Shown here one piece after another: positions 17,754 through 27,498 of a stretch of DNA of 64,000 nt. The stretch spans positions 1,736,001-1,800,000 of the forward strand of contig OY762448.1 in NCBI GenBank assembly GCA_963665705.1, in the 5' to 3' direction. Source of the stretch: Saccharicrinis sp963665705. Its GTDB lineage: Bacteria > Bacteroidota > Bacteroidia > Bacteroidales > Marinilabiliaceae. A program made the translations under genes and the position numbers. Numbering within the stretch: the first letter of the stretch is position 1; every line of letters starts with the position of its first letter. The notes beneath the pieces were generated by a model that worked only from the letters and a program-made list of their open reading frames with translations, was not told where the DNA came from and did not search any database.

Positions 17754-18521
17754 TCATGAATTATTGTTTCTATAGTATTTGCAAACCGCATTTAATATAC
17801 CTATAGCATTGGGCTCTTTAGCTATAGTTAGTGGAGTAATGCCATGATTTAATGCAGCTTCTGCAGTGGTTTGTCCAATACAAACCACTTTTAATTTTGT
17901 GTTTTTTATTAATGTGATCAGATTGTTGATAGCTGAAGGACTAGCCAAAACTATCATGTCATAATTATCATCATTTATTCTGTCAATTATGTCTTGATTT
18001 ACCTTTGTAGGTATTGAGTTGCTATAAATATTAAGCCTTGATATATTTGCAATAGGTTGTATTGTATCTATTAAATGGTTGGGAGATAAATCACCGGTTA
18101 ACCAAACAACACTTGCGTTTTTACCTTTTAAATACTCATACAATTTGCTGGCAAATTCTTTACCGGTTTTTGCCTTTCCATCAAAATCAATATTTAATGC
18201 TTTTGACTTTATTTCATCAGAAGTTTTGTATCCAATACTTGCAATTTTTAATTTGTTCAGAATTTCCTTATGGTTTTTCTCTTTCAGTAAGGCATTATAA
18301 AAAAAATGAAAAGCATTAGCACTGGTAAAAACGATATGACTATAGTTTTTTAAATTCTTGATAGCAGTTTTTATCGTCTCATGCTTATTAGAATCAGTTA
18401 GTTCAATCATAGGTAATTCAAAAACACAGGCACCTTCTTTTTCAAATAGACTGCGTAATTCATCAGATTTTCCCTTAGGTCTGGTTGATATGAAAACTTT
18501 ACCTGATAATAAGCTGTTCAT
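17754..18521 (-). CDS. hemD: Uroporphyrinogen-III synthase
   Basis: Closes and inverts ring D of hydroxymethylbilane to give uroporphyrinogen III. The sequence is poorly conserved as in all HemD, but KVFISTRPKGKSDELRSLFE at the start, YSHIVFTSANAFHFF, and MIVLASPSAINNL plus VVCIGQTTAEAALNHG in the second domain fit the bilobed family. I choose ATG 18521, 11 bases after the hemC stop, giving 255 residues; an ATG at 18551 would overlap hemC by 20 bases and add ten residues that are not like the family. Order hemC-hemD is the usual one. Confidence 0.85.
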   Translation of the reverse strand: MNSLLSGKVFISTRPKGKSDELRSLFEKEGACVFELPMIELTDSNKHETIKTAIKNLKNYSHIVFTSANAFHFFYNALLKEKNHKEILNKLKIASIGYKTSDEIKSKALNIDFDGKAKTGKEFASKLYEYLKGKNASVVWLTGDLSPNHLIDTIQPIANISRLNIYSNSIPTKVNQDIIDRINDDNYDMIVLASPSAINNLITLIKNTKLKVVCIGQTTAEAALNHGITPLTIAKEPNAIGILNAVCKYYRNNNS

Positions 18522-18531
18522 TATTGAGTTT

Positions 18532-19470
18532 CTATGCTTTTCTAATGTCATTTAATATATCATTAGCTCCTTGGTTGATCAATTGTTGAGCTAAGTCTTT
18601 ACCCATTTGTTCTGCCATATCAATAGTGTTAGATACAGTTTCTTTTAAGTATTTTTTGCCATCTAACGAAGATACAAAACCAGTCAATGTAAGAGTATTG
18701 TTTTCTAGTTTGCTGTAACTTCCAACCGGAACCTGGCAACCTCCCATCAAAGTTTTCATGAAAGATCTTTCTGCAGTTACCTGAGTTAAGGTTTGTTGAT
18801 GGTTGATGATTTTTAGAAAATTGTTGATTTTATCATTTTCAGAAATAGATTCTATAGCAATTGCACCTTGAGCAACGGCTGGTATGAACTCTATAGGATC
18901 AAGGATTTCTGTAATGTAATGATCTAGCTCCAGTCTTTTTAAACCGGCAGCAGCCATAATCATAGCATCACAATAACCATCCTCCATTTTTTGAAGTCGG
19001 GTATTTACATTACCTCTAATGTCAACAATGTTAAAATCCGGATTAATTCTTTTTAAACCAGCAATTCGTCTTAGGCTTGATGTTGCAATAGTATGTTTTG
19101 CAGTTAGTTCTTTTATTTTCAATCCGTCTCGGCTAACTAAAGCATCTCTAAAATCCGCTCTTTCTAACACTGCCCCAACACAAAATTCCTTGGGTAATTC
19201 AGTTGGTAAATCTTTTAAGCTATGAACTGCAAAATCAATCTCATTATTTAATAAGGCAACTTCAAGCTCTTTTGTGAAAAGCCCTTTATCTCCGATTTTT
19301 GATAAGGCAACATCCAGAATCTTATCACCCTTGGTTTTTATTATTTTTACATCAATTTGAATTGAGTTATCAATTTTTTCTATTTCAGATTTCACCTTAT
19401 AGGCTTGGTATAGCGCAAGTTTACTGCCTCGCGTTCCAATTGTTATTTTTTGCGGATGCATGTTTGTCAA
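18532..19470 (-). CDS. hemC: Hydroxymethylbilane synthase (porphobilinogen deaminase)
   Basis: A 312-residue cytosolic enzyme that links four porphobilinogens into hydroxymethylbilane. Marks are ITIGTRGSKLALYQA at the N-terminus, GLFTKELEVALL, FAVHSLKDLPTE, ATSSLRRIAGLKRINPDF, NVNTRLQKM, and MGGCQVPVGSY, whose cysteine (about residue 244) carries the dipyrromethane cofactor. A start at the fourth codon (MHPQK) is also possible. It begins 5 bases after the hemA stop. Confidence 0.97.
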   Translation of the reverse strand: MTNMHPQKITIGTRGSKLALYQAYKVKSEIEKIDNSIQIDVKIIKTKGDKILDVALSKIGDKGLFTKELEVALLNNEIDFAVHSLKDLPTELPKEFCVGAVLERADFRDALVSRDGLKIKELTAKHTIATSSLRRIAGLKRINPDFNIVDIRGNVNTRLQKMEDGYCDAMIMAAAGLKRLELDHYITEILDPIEFIPAVAQGAIAIESISENDKINNFLKIINHQQTLTQVTAERSFMKTLMGGCQVPVGSYSKLENNTLTLTGFVSSLDGKKYLKETVSNTIDMAEQMGKDLAQQLINQGANDILNDIRKA

Positions 19471-19475
19471 AGGTT

Positions 19476-20744
19476 TTATTTATTGATGTTGTCATCAAAA
19501 TTAAAAAGTTGGTTAATTACATCAAGGGATGCTGTGGAGTCTCCATTGTTTGTAACTTCTTTTAAATTTTTGATAAGCATTCGGATGTATTTTTGCGTCA
19601 ATAAGCCAGTGTATTTTTCAATCTGCTCAATAGTCTCCTCATCCATGTTTTTACGGTATTCAACTAATTCGTTTTCGCTTAATTGTTGCATATTTGAGGT
19701 GATGGATTTTATAACAGGTCTAAGGGAACGGCTATTTAACCATACAAGAGATTCATCAACCAGTTCATCAATGATTAGATTGGCATTTTCAACACTGTTT
19801 TCTCTCATTTCTTTATGGTCATCCAGAATCTTTTGTAAATCATCTACACAAATTAACTGAGTGTGATTTAAATCCGCTATTTCAACGTCAATATTTCTTG
19901 GAACGGATAAGTCAATGAAAAGCTGTTTTTTTCCTTTTCGAATTTCCTGAATCTGTTCTATGTCTTGTTTACTAATTAGATATTTACCAGCACTTGTAGC
20001 AGTTAAAATAATATCAAATTGAGTCAGATGATCTTTGAAGTTTCGAAATAAAATTGGATTTACATTCCTGTTTTTGGCTACTTCAAGTGTTTTTTCATCC
20101 GTTCGGTTTGTGATAGCAATATCAGCAACATCACGCTTTTTAAAATCACGAAGAGCAAGTTGTCCTGTTTCTCCAGTTCCTACAATTAAAATATGTTGAT
20201 GCTTAAGGTTGTCAAATAACTTATCACACATATCAATGGCAACGTAGCCAACAGAGGTTGCTCCTTGTTGAATAGAAGTTTCGGTTCTAACTTTTTTACT
20301 ACACTCAAATGATTTTTGAAATAAGCGCATTAAAATCGCATCCGTTAAATTAGCCTCAGTACAAAATACATATGCTTTCTTCATTTGGTTAACGATCTGG
20401 TTTTCTCCAATAACCATAGAGTCAATGCCTGATGTTACTCTGAATAAGTGCCTTATTGCATCTGCATTAGTATAATGATAAAAGTTAGAACTAAAATCAT
20501 CCTCCACATTTAAAAAGGAATGTAATTCTTTTAGTATGCTATTTTTACACTCATTTTCTGAGCAGTTTTCTTTAGAATAGTAGACTTCAGTTCTATTACA
20601 GGTTGCTAAAACAACTACACCCACAATTTCCTTAATTTCTAGAAATCGTTCAGATAATGGAATGATATTATCGTTTGGTATAGCAAATTTATCCCTAATA
20701 CTTAATGAAGCTGTTTTATGATTAATACCAAGTACTCCCAACAT
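19476..20744 (-). CDS. hemA: Glutamyl-tRNA reductase
   Basis: A 422-residue NADPH enzyme reducing glutamyl-tRNA to glutamate-1-semialdehyde, the entry step of the C5 heme route. The N-terminal domain has LGINHKTASLSIRDKFA and the catalytic cysteine in VVLATCNRTEVY (Cys49); the NADPH domain has ILIVGTGETGQLALRDF; the C-terminal dimerisation helices run from about 320. It is the first gene of hemACDBLE. An 18-bp palindrome lies 48-65 bases upstream of the start and may be a control site for the whole operon. Confidence 0.97.
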   Translation of the reverse strand: MLGVLGINHKTASLSIRDKFAIPNDNIIPLSERFLEIKEIVGVVVLATCNRTEVYYSKENCSENECKNSILKELHSFLNVEDDFSSNFYHYTNADAIRHLFRVTSGIDSMVIGENQIVNQMKKAYVFCTEANLTDAILMRLFQKSFECSKKVRTETSIQQGATSVGYVAIDMCDKLFDNLKHQHILIVGTGETGQLALRDFKKRDVADIAITNRTDEKTLEVAKNRNVNPILFRNFKDHLTQFDIILTATSAGKYLISKQDIEQIQEIRKGKKQLFIDLSVPRNIDVEIADLNHTQLICVDDLQKILDDHKEMRENSVENANLIIDELVDESLVWLNSRSLRPVIKSITSNMQQLSENELVEYRKNMDEETIEQIEKYTGLLTQKYIRMLIKNLKEVTNNGDSTASLDVINQLFNFDDNINK

Positions 20745-20791
20745 AATTTTTACTTTAATCCAATAAAAATAGTAATATGATTTTTTGATTC

Positions 20792-20809
20792 ATGTAACCA
20801 ATGTTACAT
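20792..20809. promoter_or_regulatory. Palindromic putative operator upstream of hemA
   Basis: The sequence atgtaaccaatgttacat has 7-bp perfect arms around 4 bases. Spacing and symmetry resemble sites of Crp/Fnr-family dimers, and it lies where the hemA promoter must be. Which factor binds is unknown. Confidence 0.5.
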
Positions 20810-20820
20810 AGTATAATATA

Positions 20821-21174
20821 TTACACGGTGTAAGGGGAGGGGCGTGTGGTATTAGGAAGCAGATAGTTATAACTTGTCCATGTTTTACAATCAAGGACTT
20901 TGTATTTATGTATTTTAACACCAAGAATAACATTACTAATATGGTGTGTATCTGTTTTTTTATTATTGACTTTTTGATAACTATTTTTACCTATATAAAA
21001 AGTCTTGTAATTATTAGAATGTATTGCCTTTTTGTATGTAATGCTTTTACATTCAGTAAGATTGTTCTCTTTGTTGTTTTTTGAATTTAGGGCATAAGAA
21101 CCGTAGCCAAAAATATAAATTAAGGCTAAAATAATATATGTTATATGTGTGGAAAATACCCCTACGAAAAACAC
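20821..21174 (-). CDS. Hypothetical small protein with N-terminal membrane segment
   Basis: A 117-residue frame on the same strand as the heme operon, ending 76 bases before hemA. It starts with a hydrophobic helix (ITYIILALIYIFGYGSYAL), followed by a Lys/Asn/Tyr-rich part with few charged motifs and a C-terminus TTRPSPYTV. Short secreted proteins with a Pro-rich C-terminus are frequent in Bacteroidota, which gives mild support. No family is recognised and codon use was not measured, so it may not be real. Confidence 0.35.
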   Translation of the reverse strand: MFFVGVFSTHITYIILALIYIFGYGSYALNSKNNKENNLTECKSITYKKAIHSNNYKTFYIGKNSYQKVNNKKTDTHHISNVILGVKIHKYKVLDCKTWTSYNYLLPNTTRPSPYTV

Positions 21175-21253
21175 GAAATTAATTTTTAATACAGTTTGTA
21201 AAATTACTTATTATCCATCAAATATCACAAAGATATTTGTCATACATCAAAAA

Positions 21254-21285
21254 AAAGATGATTTGTAAATATACAAATCATCTTT
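21254..21285 (-). terminator. Terminator after the DUF349 gene
   Basis: 14-bp perfect stem aaagatgatttgta / tacaaatcatcttt with a 4-nt loop and a minus-strand T-run, 26 bases past the stop of the minus-strand DUF349 gene. Confidence 0.85.
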
Positions 21286-21310
21286 AAAAATGTTTAGATA
21301 TTTAAATGTT

Positions 21311-23293
21311 TTACTCTTCCATTGTATCAAGCATATCAATTTTTTCTTGTAAAAGCTTGATATTTCTCTTTCCATTTTCGATTTTATGCTCAAAATCTTT
21401 AATCAGAGAATCAGAATTTTTGCTTTTTGCAAAGAAGCCTATGTTATTTTCCCAAACAGTAATGTCGTTTTCTAGTTGCTTTAGTTTTATTAAAAGCTTA
21501 TGACGTTCCTGATTAAGTTTATCATCCTGATGATCAGAGTGCTTCATGTTTTCTAATCTGTTTCTGAATTTTTGTACGTTTTTGTGGTACTCATCCATAT
21601 TCAGATTATCGAAATGTTTATTAATCTCATTTCTGAAATCCTGATTAATTCTGTCTTTATCTTTAAAAGGAACATGTCCAATTTCAGAAAACTTTTTTTG
21701 ATAATCCTGAAGTTGTTTAAACGTTTCTTCGTTATCAGCACTGTTTTTGAAATTTTTTAATTCTTCAATTAAAGCTTCTTTAGCTTTTAAATTATCATCT
21801 TGTGATTCATCAATTTTATTGAAAAATTTAGATTTCTTATCAAAGAACTCATCACATGCTTTTCTGAATCTATGCCATATAGCATCAGACTGACGTCGAG
21901 GTACCGGACCTATTTCTTTCCAGTGCTTTTGAATCTTTATAAATTCATCAGTTGTTCTTTTCCAATCAGTACTATCTTTCATAGCCTCAGCTTTTTCACA
22001 AAGCTGAGTTTTTTCAGCTAAATGTTTTTGCTGCTGATTCTTATATTCTTTAAAGAAAGATCTCTTATCTTCAAAAAACTTATCACAAGCAGTTCTGAAA
22101 CGATCGTAAATAGCATTGTTATCTTTCTTAGGCGCAAAACCAATGGTTTTCCAGGTTTGCTGTAGTTCGATTAGTTTCTTGCTTTTTTCTTCCCATTCTT
22201 TTGGAGAGTGGGCTTTCTCAGTTAAAATAGCTTCAGCTTTTTCGCAAAGTTCAGTCTTTAATTTTAAATTTTCTTTAAGCTGATCTTTTAAGCCTTCAAA
22301 GTAAGCTTGATGTTTTTGATTTATTATTGTTGTTGCTGCTTTAAATCTTTCCCAAAGTTGATCTTTAACTTCTTTAGGTACAGGACCTATTTCGCGCCAA
22401 CGATCATGGTATTTCTGTAATGTCTTAAAACTGTTAACAACTAATGGATCTTCAATTAAAGCTTCAGCTTTTTCACATAGTTCAGTTTTTAATTCCAGGT
22501 TCTTTTTTAAATCAAGATCCCTCAATTCTTTATTGATTTTTACATAGTTGTAAAAGTTTTCTATGTGAAGATTATAAGTATCCCATGTGTCTCTTACTTT
22601 ATTTTGAGGTATTGGACCAATTTCATGGAAACGATGTTGTAAGTTTCTGAATTCGTTAAAAGTTTCGTTTAGAGATTCTTGACGATTTACAAGATTTTTA
22701 ATTGCTTCAATTACTTCATTTTTAGCAACTAAATTTTTCTCTTTTTCTTCTTCAAGTTTTTTAGCAAAATCTATTTTACGTTGCTTGAAATCATGAAGAA
22801 GCTCCTTTATTTCAATTTCAAAAGCATCTATTGGGGCAGAAAAATTTTCTTCTAATTCTCCTGATTCAATAAATTGCTTCTTTAATTCGTTAATTTCTTC
22901 GTTGTATATTTTGTAGAAAATTGATTTAATTTCATCAACTTCTTCTTTTATTTCATGAAGATCAAAAGTTTTGGTAATGTACTTTAAGCGTTTTACCAAA
23001 TCTTCTCTTGATAAAGAGGTTAAATCTACTTTATCTAACACCGGTTTTTCTTCTTTTTCTTTATCAGACGAATCTTCACTTGAGGATGTTTTTTCTGCAG
23101 TAACTTCAGCCTTGTCATTCGAAGGAGTTTCGGTCGCCTCAGTTAGTGTATTATCCACCTCTGTTGTGGAATTGTTCTCTGGTTCTTGTTGATTTTCAAC
23201 AGAATCGTTATTCTCACTTTGCGTATTTTCTGGAGTGTTAGTTGAATTTAATTCTTTTTCTTCTCCGGATTTGTTTAGATCATTTGCTTCCAT
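21311..23293 (-). CDS. DUF349 repeat protein
   Basis: About 660 residues. After an acidic Ser/Glu/Thr-rich, probably disordered N-terminal 80 residues, the rest is highly charged alpha-helix containing about five copies of the DUF349 unit, recognisable by the recurring W(K/R)EIGPVP / WKTIGFAP followed by (D)xxW/I(Y)xRFRxACDxFF and LCEKAEA. The unit is shared by cytosolic proteins of unknown role. The start is taken at MEANDLNKSG; an upstream in-frame start at 23332 would add a hydrophobic-basic leader that relatives lack. A solitary gene with its own terminator. Confidence 0.85.
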   Translation of the reverse strand: MEANDLNKSGEEKELNSTNTPENTQSENNDSVENQQEPENNSTTEVDNTLTEATETPSNDKAEVTAEKTSSSEDSSDKEKEEKPVLDKVDLTSLSREDLVKRLKYITKTFDLHEIKEEVDEIKSIFYKIYNEEINELKKQFIESGELEENFSAPIDAFEIEIKELLHDFKQRKIDFAKKLEEEKEKNLVAKNEVIEAIKNLVNRQESLNETFNEFRNLQHRFHEIGPIPQNKVRDTWDTYNLHIENFYNYVKINKELRDLDLKKNLELKTELCEKAEALIEDPLVVNSFKTLQKYHDRWREIGPVPKEVKDQLWERFKAATTIINQKHQAYFEGLKDQLKENLKLKTELCEKAEAILTEKAHSPKEWEEKSKKLIELQQTWKTIGFAPKKDNNAIYDRFRTACDKFFEDKRSFFKEYKNQQQKHLAEKTQLCEKAEAMKDSTDWKRTTDEFIKIQKHWKEIGPVPRRQSDAIWHRFRKACDEFFDKKSKFFNKIDESQDDNLKAKEALIEELKNFKNSADNEETFKQLQDYQKKFSEIGHVPFKDKDRINQDFRNEINKHFDNLNMDEYHKNVQKFRNRLENMKHSDHQDDKLNQERHKLLIKLKQLENDITVWENNIGFFAKSKNSDSLIKDFEHKIENGKRNIKLLQEKIDMLDTMEE

Positions 23294-23495
23294 CAGCATA
23301 AAAGTTCGTGGTAAAATAAGCTTCATAAACAAAAATCAGGTTCCTAAAAATCCTGTCTTTCTGTAATACGAATATATTATATATAGTTAAAACGTCAAAT
23401 TTTTTTGGCCTTAACATCGTATAATAATTATAAAGTTTATAAAATGAACTAACTAAATATCATGGAGAGTTCTGAAATGACCAATTGTAAAATAT

Positions 23496-23503
23496 TATAT
23501 TTG
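23496..23503 (+). promoter_or_regulatory. Putative -7 element of trmD
   Basis: tatatttg matches TAnnTTTG exactly, 17 bases before the trmD ATG, implying a very short leader. No clear -33 box, so moderate support only. Confidence 0.4.
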
Positions 23504-23520
23504 CAGCAAAATTGTAAAGA

Positions 23521-24195
23521 ATGCGTATTGATATTTTAACGTTATTTCCTGAAATGTTTCAGGGCCCATTTAGTGAATCTATTATTAAAAGAGCTCAAGA
23601 AAAAGGGGCGGTTCAACTTGTTTGCCATAATATTAGAGATTACACTACCAACAAGCATAAAAAAGTTGATGATTATGCTTTTAGTGGTGGGGCTGGAATG
23701 GTGATGCAGATAGAACCGATTGCCCGACTAATTGAAGAATTAAAGAAGGAGAGGGAATACGATGAAATTATCTATGTGACTCCTGATGGGGAGACTTTAA
23801 ATCAGGGTATTTCCAATCAGCTATCGTTAAAAGGTAATATTATGATTTTATGCGGTCATTATAAAGGTGTTGATCAGCGTGTGAGAGATCATTATATAAC
23901 AATGGAGCTTTCAATTGGAGATTATGTTTTAACAGGTGGAGAATTGGCTGCAGCAGTAATTGCAGATTCTGTAATTCGATTGATCCCGGGAGTTATTTCA
24001 GATGAGACTTCAGCATTGACAGATTCTTTTCAGGATAACTTGTTAGCGCCACCTGTTTATACACGACCAGCAGATTATAATGGATGGAAAGTGCCAGACA
24101 TATTACTATCAGGAGATACAAAAAAAATTGAGGCCTGGAAAGAAGAACAAGCCTATAAAAGAACAAAGGAAAGAAGACCAGATTTACTGAAGTAG
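23521..24195 (+). CDS. trmD: tRNA (guanine-N1)-methyltransferase TrmD
   Basis: A 224-residue SPOUT methyltransferase making m1G37 in tRNAs with a G at position 36, which prevents frameshifting. Signature parts: MRIDILTLFPEMFQGPF, YAFSGGAGMVMQIEPI, LCGHYKGVDQRV and IGDYVLTGGELAA, which together form the deep trefoil knot and S-adenosylmethionine site. It stands alone here, not beside rpsP/rimM/rplS as in many bacteria, which is common in Bacteroidota. Confidence 0.97.
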   Translation: MRIDILTLFPEMFQGPFSESIIKRAQEKGAVQLVCHNIRDYTTNKHKKVDDYAFSGGAGMVMQIEPIARLIEELKKEREYDEIIYVTPDGETLNQGISNQLSLKGNIMILCGHYKGVDQRVRDHYITMELSIGDYVLTGGELAAAVIADSVIRLIPGVISDETSALTDSFQDNLLAPPVYTRPADYNGWKVPDILLSGDTKKIEAWKEEQAYKRTKERRPDLLK

Positions 24196-24202
24196 TCCAC
24201 AG

Positions 24203-24297
24203 TATACAGTCTTTAGTTCTCAGTCCAAAGTCTTCAATTAAACAGATTACTGCCTACTGCCTACTGCCTACTGTTTACTGCAGACTGGAATCTGCTT
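24203..24297. repeat. Heptamer-like simple repeat (tactgcc)
   Basis: Between trmD and the convergent nuclease gene. Positions 24248-24273 are 3.7 exact copies of tactgcc; flanks hold looser cagt/actg words. Similar words recur at 31725-31802. Confidence 0.75.
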
Positions 24298-24298
24298 A

Positions 24299-27205
24299 CT
24301 ATTTTCCACAAATACCTTTATAGCTGCATATTTTACAATTATCAGCGTATTCTGTTTGTTTAAATGGGATTTCAGGGTTAAAAAGAATGTTCATCTGATT
24401 TTTAAATTCAGTTAAATATTCTTGTTCAATCAGTTTTAGTGAGAGTTTTTCTTTTTTATTCCGGGCTCCCATTTTCAAGGAATAATCAGGCGAAGTGAAT
24501 ATTTTTTTGATCCAAACTACACCCGGGTGAAAATTCATATTCTCAGGGAAATCCTTTTTGATGATGTAACTATAAAGTAGTGTTTGAAAAATGGCCTTCT
24601 TATTTTTATGTTTCGATTCAAGAAATAGTTCTTCTACATCACTAAAATAGTCATCTCCTGATCCTGTTTTATAATCAATAACTCTTACAATTCCATCTTT
24701 TTCGTCTAGGCGGTCAATCGTTCCTCCTATATTAACTTTACGTTGATTACCAATGTCTACTGTCGATTTTACTACTTTTTCAAGACCTTTTAAAGTAAAG
24801 GGAGCATGTTTTTTTTCTACAATTAAAAACTGCTGTATATATTTAAGGATGATATCGTAAATCAATACGTTTTTTCCTTGTATATCAATAAAATCACTTT
24901 GGTTTAGTTGTGTGCTAAAATATTTATTAAAACTTTCAAGCAAAGCACTGTTTATTCTATTCTTGTCCTTAGCAATTGCCGTTACATCTTCTGGTAAAAC
25001 TTCTCTACCTAAAAAGGGTTGATAAAGCTCTTCCACAGTTTCATGAAATAGCGTTCCAAATATTCTGGGATCTATTTCTTCTGTTATTTCATCCGGTTCT
25101 GAGGCATATAGTATGTATTTGTAATAAAACCTCATAGGGCATTCAAAATAGGTACTTAAAGCACTTGGTGACAGTTTTCTTTTTCCATTATTTAAATATT
25201 GATTGAGGATATTCATTGTTTTTTCATCCTTATCAACATAATATACACTGGGACTCTTAATGTTAATATGATCAACAGCTGTTGAAAAACTTAGTTTTTC
25301 ACTTGGGTACTCATATTTTAGTTGAAATAAAAAGCGACTCATTTCGCCTGTTTGCATGCCTTGTGCTGAAGAATTGTACAATAAGTGAACTTTTTTAGCC
25401 CGGTGAATTAATCTGTAAAAGTAATAGGCAAATATTGAATCCTGATGTTCAATGGTTGGGAGGTTAAAAGCCTTTCTTAAACTAAATGGTATTAACGAAT
25501 TAGTTGCTCCTGATTGAGGAAATGTACCTTCGTTCATGTTTAGGATAATGAGGTTTTCAAAATCCAGCGCCCTGGTTTCTAGTATTCCCATAAGCTGTAA
25601 TCCCTTTAATGGTTCTCCGCTAAAAGGGATACTTTTGAGATCTGAGGCTCGTTTAAATAATTTAATCCATGTATCAATCTGAATATTTACATTAAGCTTA
25701 TTTATTAAATCAGAAAGTTGAGTTACGGTTAAAAATAATTGATAAATAAATTCTTTTTCTATGACCTGACTGTTTTCTGTATCTTCTAAATCAGCATATA
25801 TTAAGTGTAATAAATTGGTGAGATATTCAGAAAACTCATTACTATCTTTAATCGGATGAAAAAGAGAGATTAGAAGTTTGCTTTTTTGCAATTCATTAGC
25901 TTCAATATATGTTTTGTTCTGACGTGTAATATTTTTGGCTAATTCTGAATGTAACTCAGTATTTAGTGGTTCAATATACTGATGAGTTAATATGGGTAAT
26001 ACATTTCTAAAGTAAAACCATGTTTTGCCTGCTTTTGTTTGTCTACAATTTTTTTGTAAATCAAAAATGAGCTCAAGTAATCCGTATGCAGGAGTGTTTT
26101 TTATAGGATACCCCATGGTAATATTTACCTTTTGATCTTTTTGAGGTATGGCGTGCAATACAGGTAATAGTATAGTTTCATCAGTTAGTATTACTGCATT
26201 TTTTAATGCAGAATCTAATTCCTGATCATTATTTTCTTTTTTTATTTCATCGTTTTTTATGGATAGAAACTCATTTACAATTTGAGTTTGTGCCGTATCA
26301 GAAGCTACTGATGTGATTTTAATATCGGGTAAGTCTTTATTTTCATCTAATTTCCAATCAGAAGGTGATGGAAACTGAATGATATTTTCTTCTATAAATC
26401 GGATCGCTTCATGTGCTTTTGTTCTTTCAAAAGGGTTTGGATTTTTATTTGTAGAAGATAAAAGCCACTCCGGAATATCCCATATAAAATCAGCTTTATC
26501 AGTAATTCTTAAATGGTTGAATAATTTTTTTTCGCATTGATTTAGTGCGTTGAAAGCAACAAAAACAATTTTAGGATATTTAATATCTAAAGGTGTTTTT
26601 TCTATAATTTTATTGGCAATAGAACGGTAAACAGCACCTTCGTATGTAATGTTTTTTTCTTTAAGTTTTTTGTTGAAAGAATCATATACATCATAAAGTT
26701 TCTCCCAAATTTTAATAAACTCTTGTTGGTGTTCTGAAAGCTTATTGGGATTAAAACTATGCCAAAAACTCTGGATGGTTTCAATTTGTTCGTCACTCAA
26801 AAAGCTGTAATCATCTTCAATTTCCTTAATCGCCAATAAATTTGCAAATACTTGCTTTGGATCAGCTAAATACTTGTCAATATCATCAAAATCATTGAGC
26901 ATGATTTCGCCCCAGGGCATAAATTCATCAAATGAAGTTCCTGATTTATATATTTCTTCATATACCTGATATAACTCAAAAACCAGTGTTATTTTATCTG
27001 CAATTTGATCAGTTGTAAACTCTTGAATAAACTCATTTATAGTAAGTGTAGCAGGCGACCACAGAGGTTTATCTATAAGTCTGCTAAGGTGTTGTTGAAA
27101 AAATAATCCTGATCTTCTTCCTGGAAAAACAAAACAAAATTCCGAGATATTGGTTTGATATTTATCAAAATAGTATTGCGCCAGATGCTGAAGGAAATTA
27201 CTCAT
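24299..27205 (-). CDS. AddB-like PD-(D/E)XK nuclease with Fe-S cysteines
   Basis: A 968-residue protein resembling the AddB subunit of the AddAB recombination nuclease. The N-terminus has FVFPGRRSGLFFQQHL, a degenerate P-loop of an inactive helicase domain; the middle has NMNEGTFPQSG and similar helicase-like motifs. The C-terminal RecB-type nuclease domain has RVIDYKTGSGDDYF and four cysteines: one in FECPMRFYYKY (about residue 689) and three in NCKICSYKGIC at the very end, the spacing of an iron-sulphur 'staple'. It probably processes DNA double-strand ends with an AddA/UvrD-like partner encoded elsewhere. Confidence 0.85.
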   Translation of the reverse strand: MSNFLQHLAQYYFDKYQTNISEFCFVFPGRRSGLFFQQHLSRLIDKPLWSPATLTINEFIQEFTTDQIADKITLVFELYQVYEEIYKSGTSFDEFMPWGEIMLNDFDDIDKYLADPKQVFANLLAIKEIEDDYSFLSDEQIETIQSFWHSFNPNKLSEHQQEFIKIWEKLYDVYDSFNKKLKEKNITYEGAVYRSIANKIIEKTPLDIKYPKIVFVAFNALNQCEKKLFNHLRITDKADFIWDIPEWLLSSTNKNPNPFERTKAHEAIRFIEENIIQFPSPSDWKLDENKDLPDIKITSVASDTAQTQIVNEFLSIKNDEIKKENNDQELDSALKNAVILTDETILLPVLHAIPQKDQKVNITMGYPIKNTPAYGLLELIFDLQKNCRQTKAGKTWFYFRNVLPILTHQYIEPLNTELHSELAKNITRQNKTYIEANELQKSKLLISLFHPIKDSNEFSEYLTNLLHLIYADLEDTENSQVIEKEFIYQLFLTVTQLSDLINKLNVNIQIDTWIKLFKRASDLKSIPFSGEPLKGLQLMGILETRALDFENLIILNMNEGTFPQSGATNSLIPFSLRKAFNLPTIEHQDSIFAYYFYRLIHRAKKVHLLYNSSAQGMQTGEMSRFLFQLKYEYPSEKLSFSTAVDHINIKSPSVYYVDKDEKTMNILNQYLNNGKRKLSPSALSTYFECPMRFYYKYILYASEPDEITEEIDPRIFGTLFHETVEELYQPFLGREVLPEDVTAIAKDKNRINSALLESFNKYFSTQLNQSDFIDIQGKNVLIYDIILKYIQQFLIVEKKHAPFTLKGLEKVVKSTVDIGNQRKVNIGGTIDRLDEKDGIVRVIDYKTGSGDDYFSDVEELFLESKHKNKKAIFQTLLYSYIIKKDFPENMNFHPGVVWIKKIFTSPDYSLKMGARNKKEKLSLKLIEQEYLTEFKNQMNILFNPEIPFKQTEYADNCKICSYKGICGK

Positions 27206-27498
27206 TTGTTTTTTTCTATGATTTCAAAGCATCTACAAAAGTAAAATAAACAAACAAAGAGGTGTAGATCAAACATGAGAATTTTAAATATGCAAATAAT
27301 AAATTGACAATTTTGGTTCATTTTTAGCTCTATAGAAGAGAGAAATTAAATAAGTTGTAATGAAAATCTACATTTTGCAATGAATTTAAAATCTATTTAC
27401 TTTAATTTGAGTATTCATTTACATATTACATATCTTGTGTTAACATGATATTTATTCAAATATTAAAAAAGATACATCTACTATAAGAATTTAAATCT

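Noticed and set aside
18079..18300. Plus-strand frames opposite hemD
   Set aside because: They overlap a clear HemD gene on the other strand and have no family features.
23294..23332. Upstream extension of the DUF349 gene
   Set aside because: The extra residues are hydrophobic-basic, unlike the acidic N-terminus, and would not form a good signal peptide.
24248..24273. Possible CRISPR-like array
   Set aside because: Units are only 7 bp without spacers and no cas genes are near; it is a simple tandem repeat.
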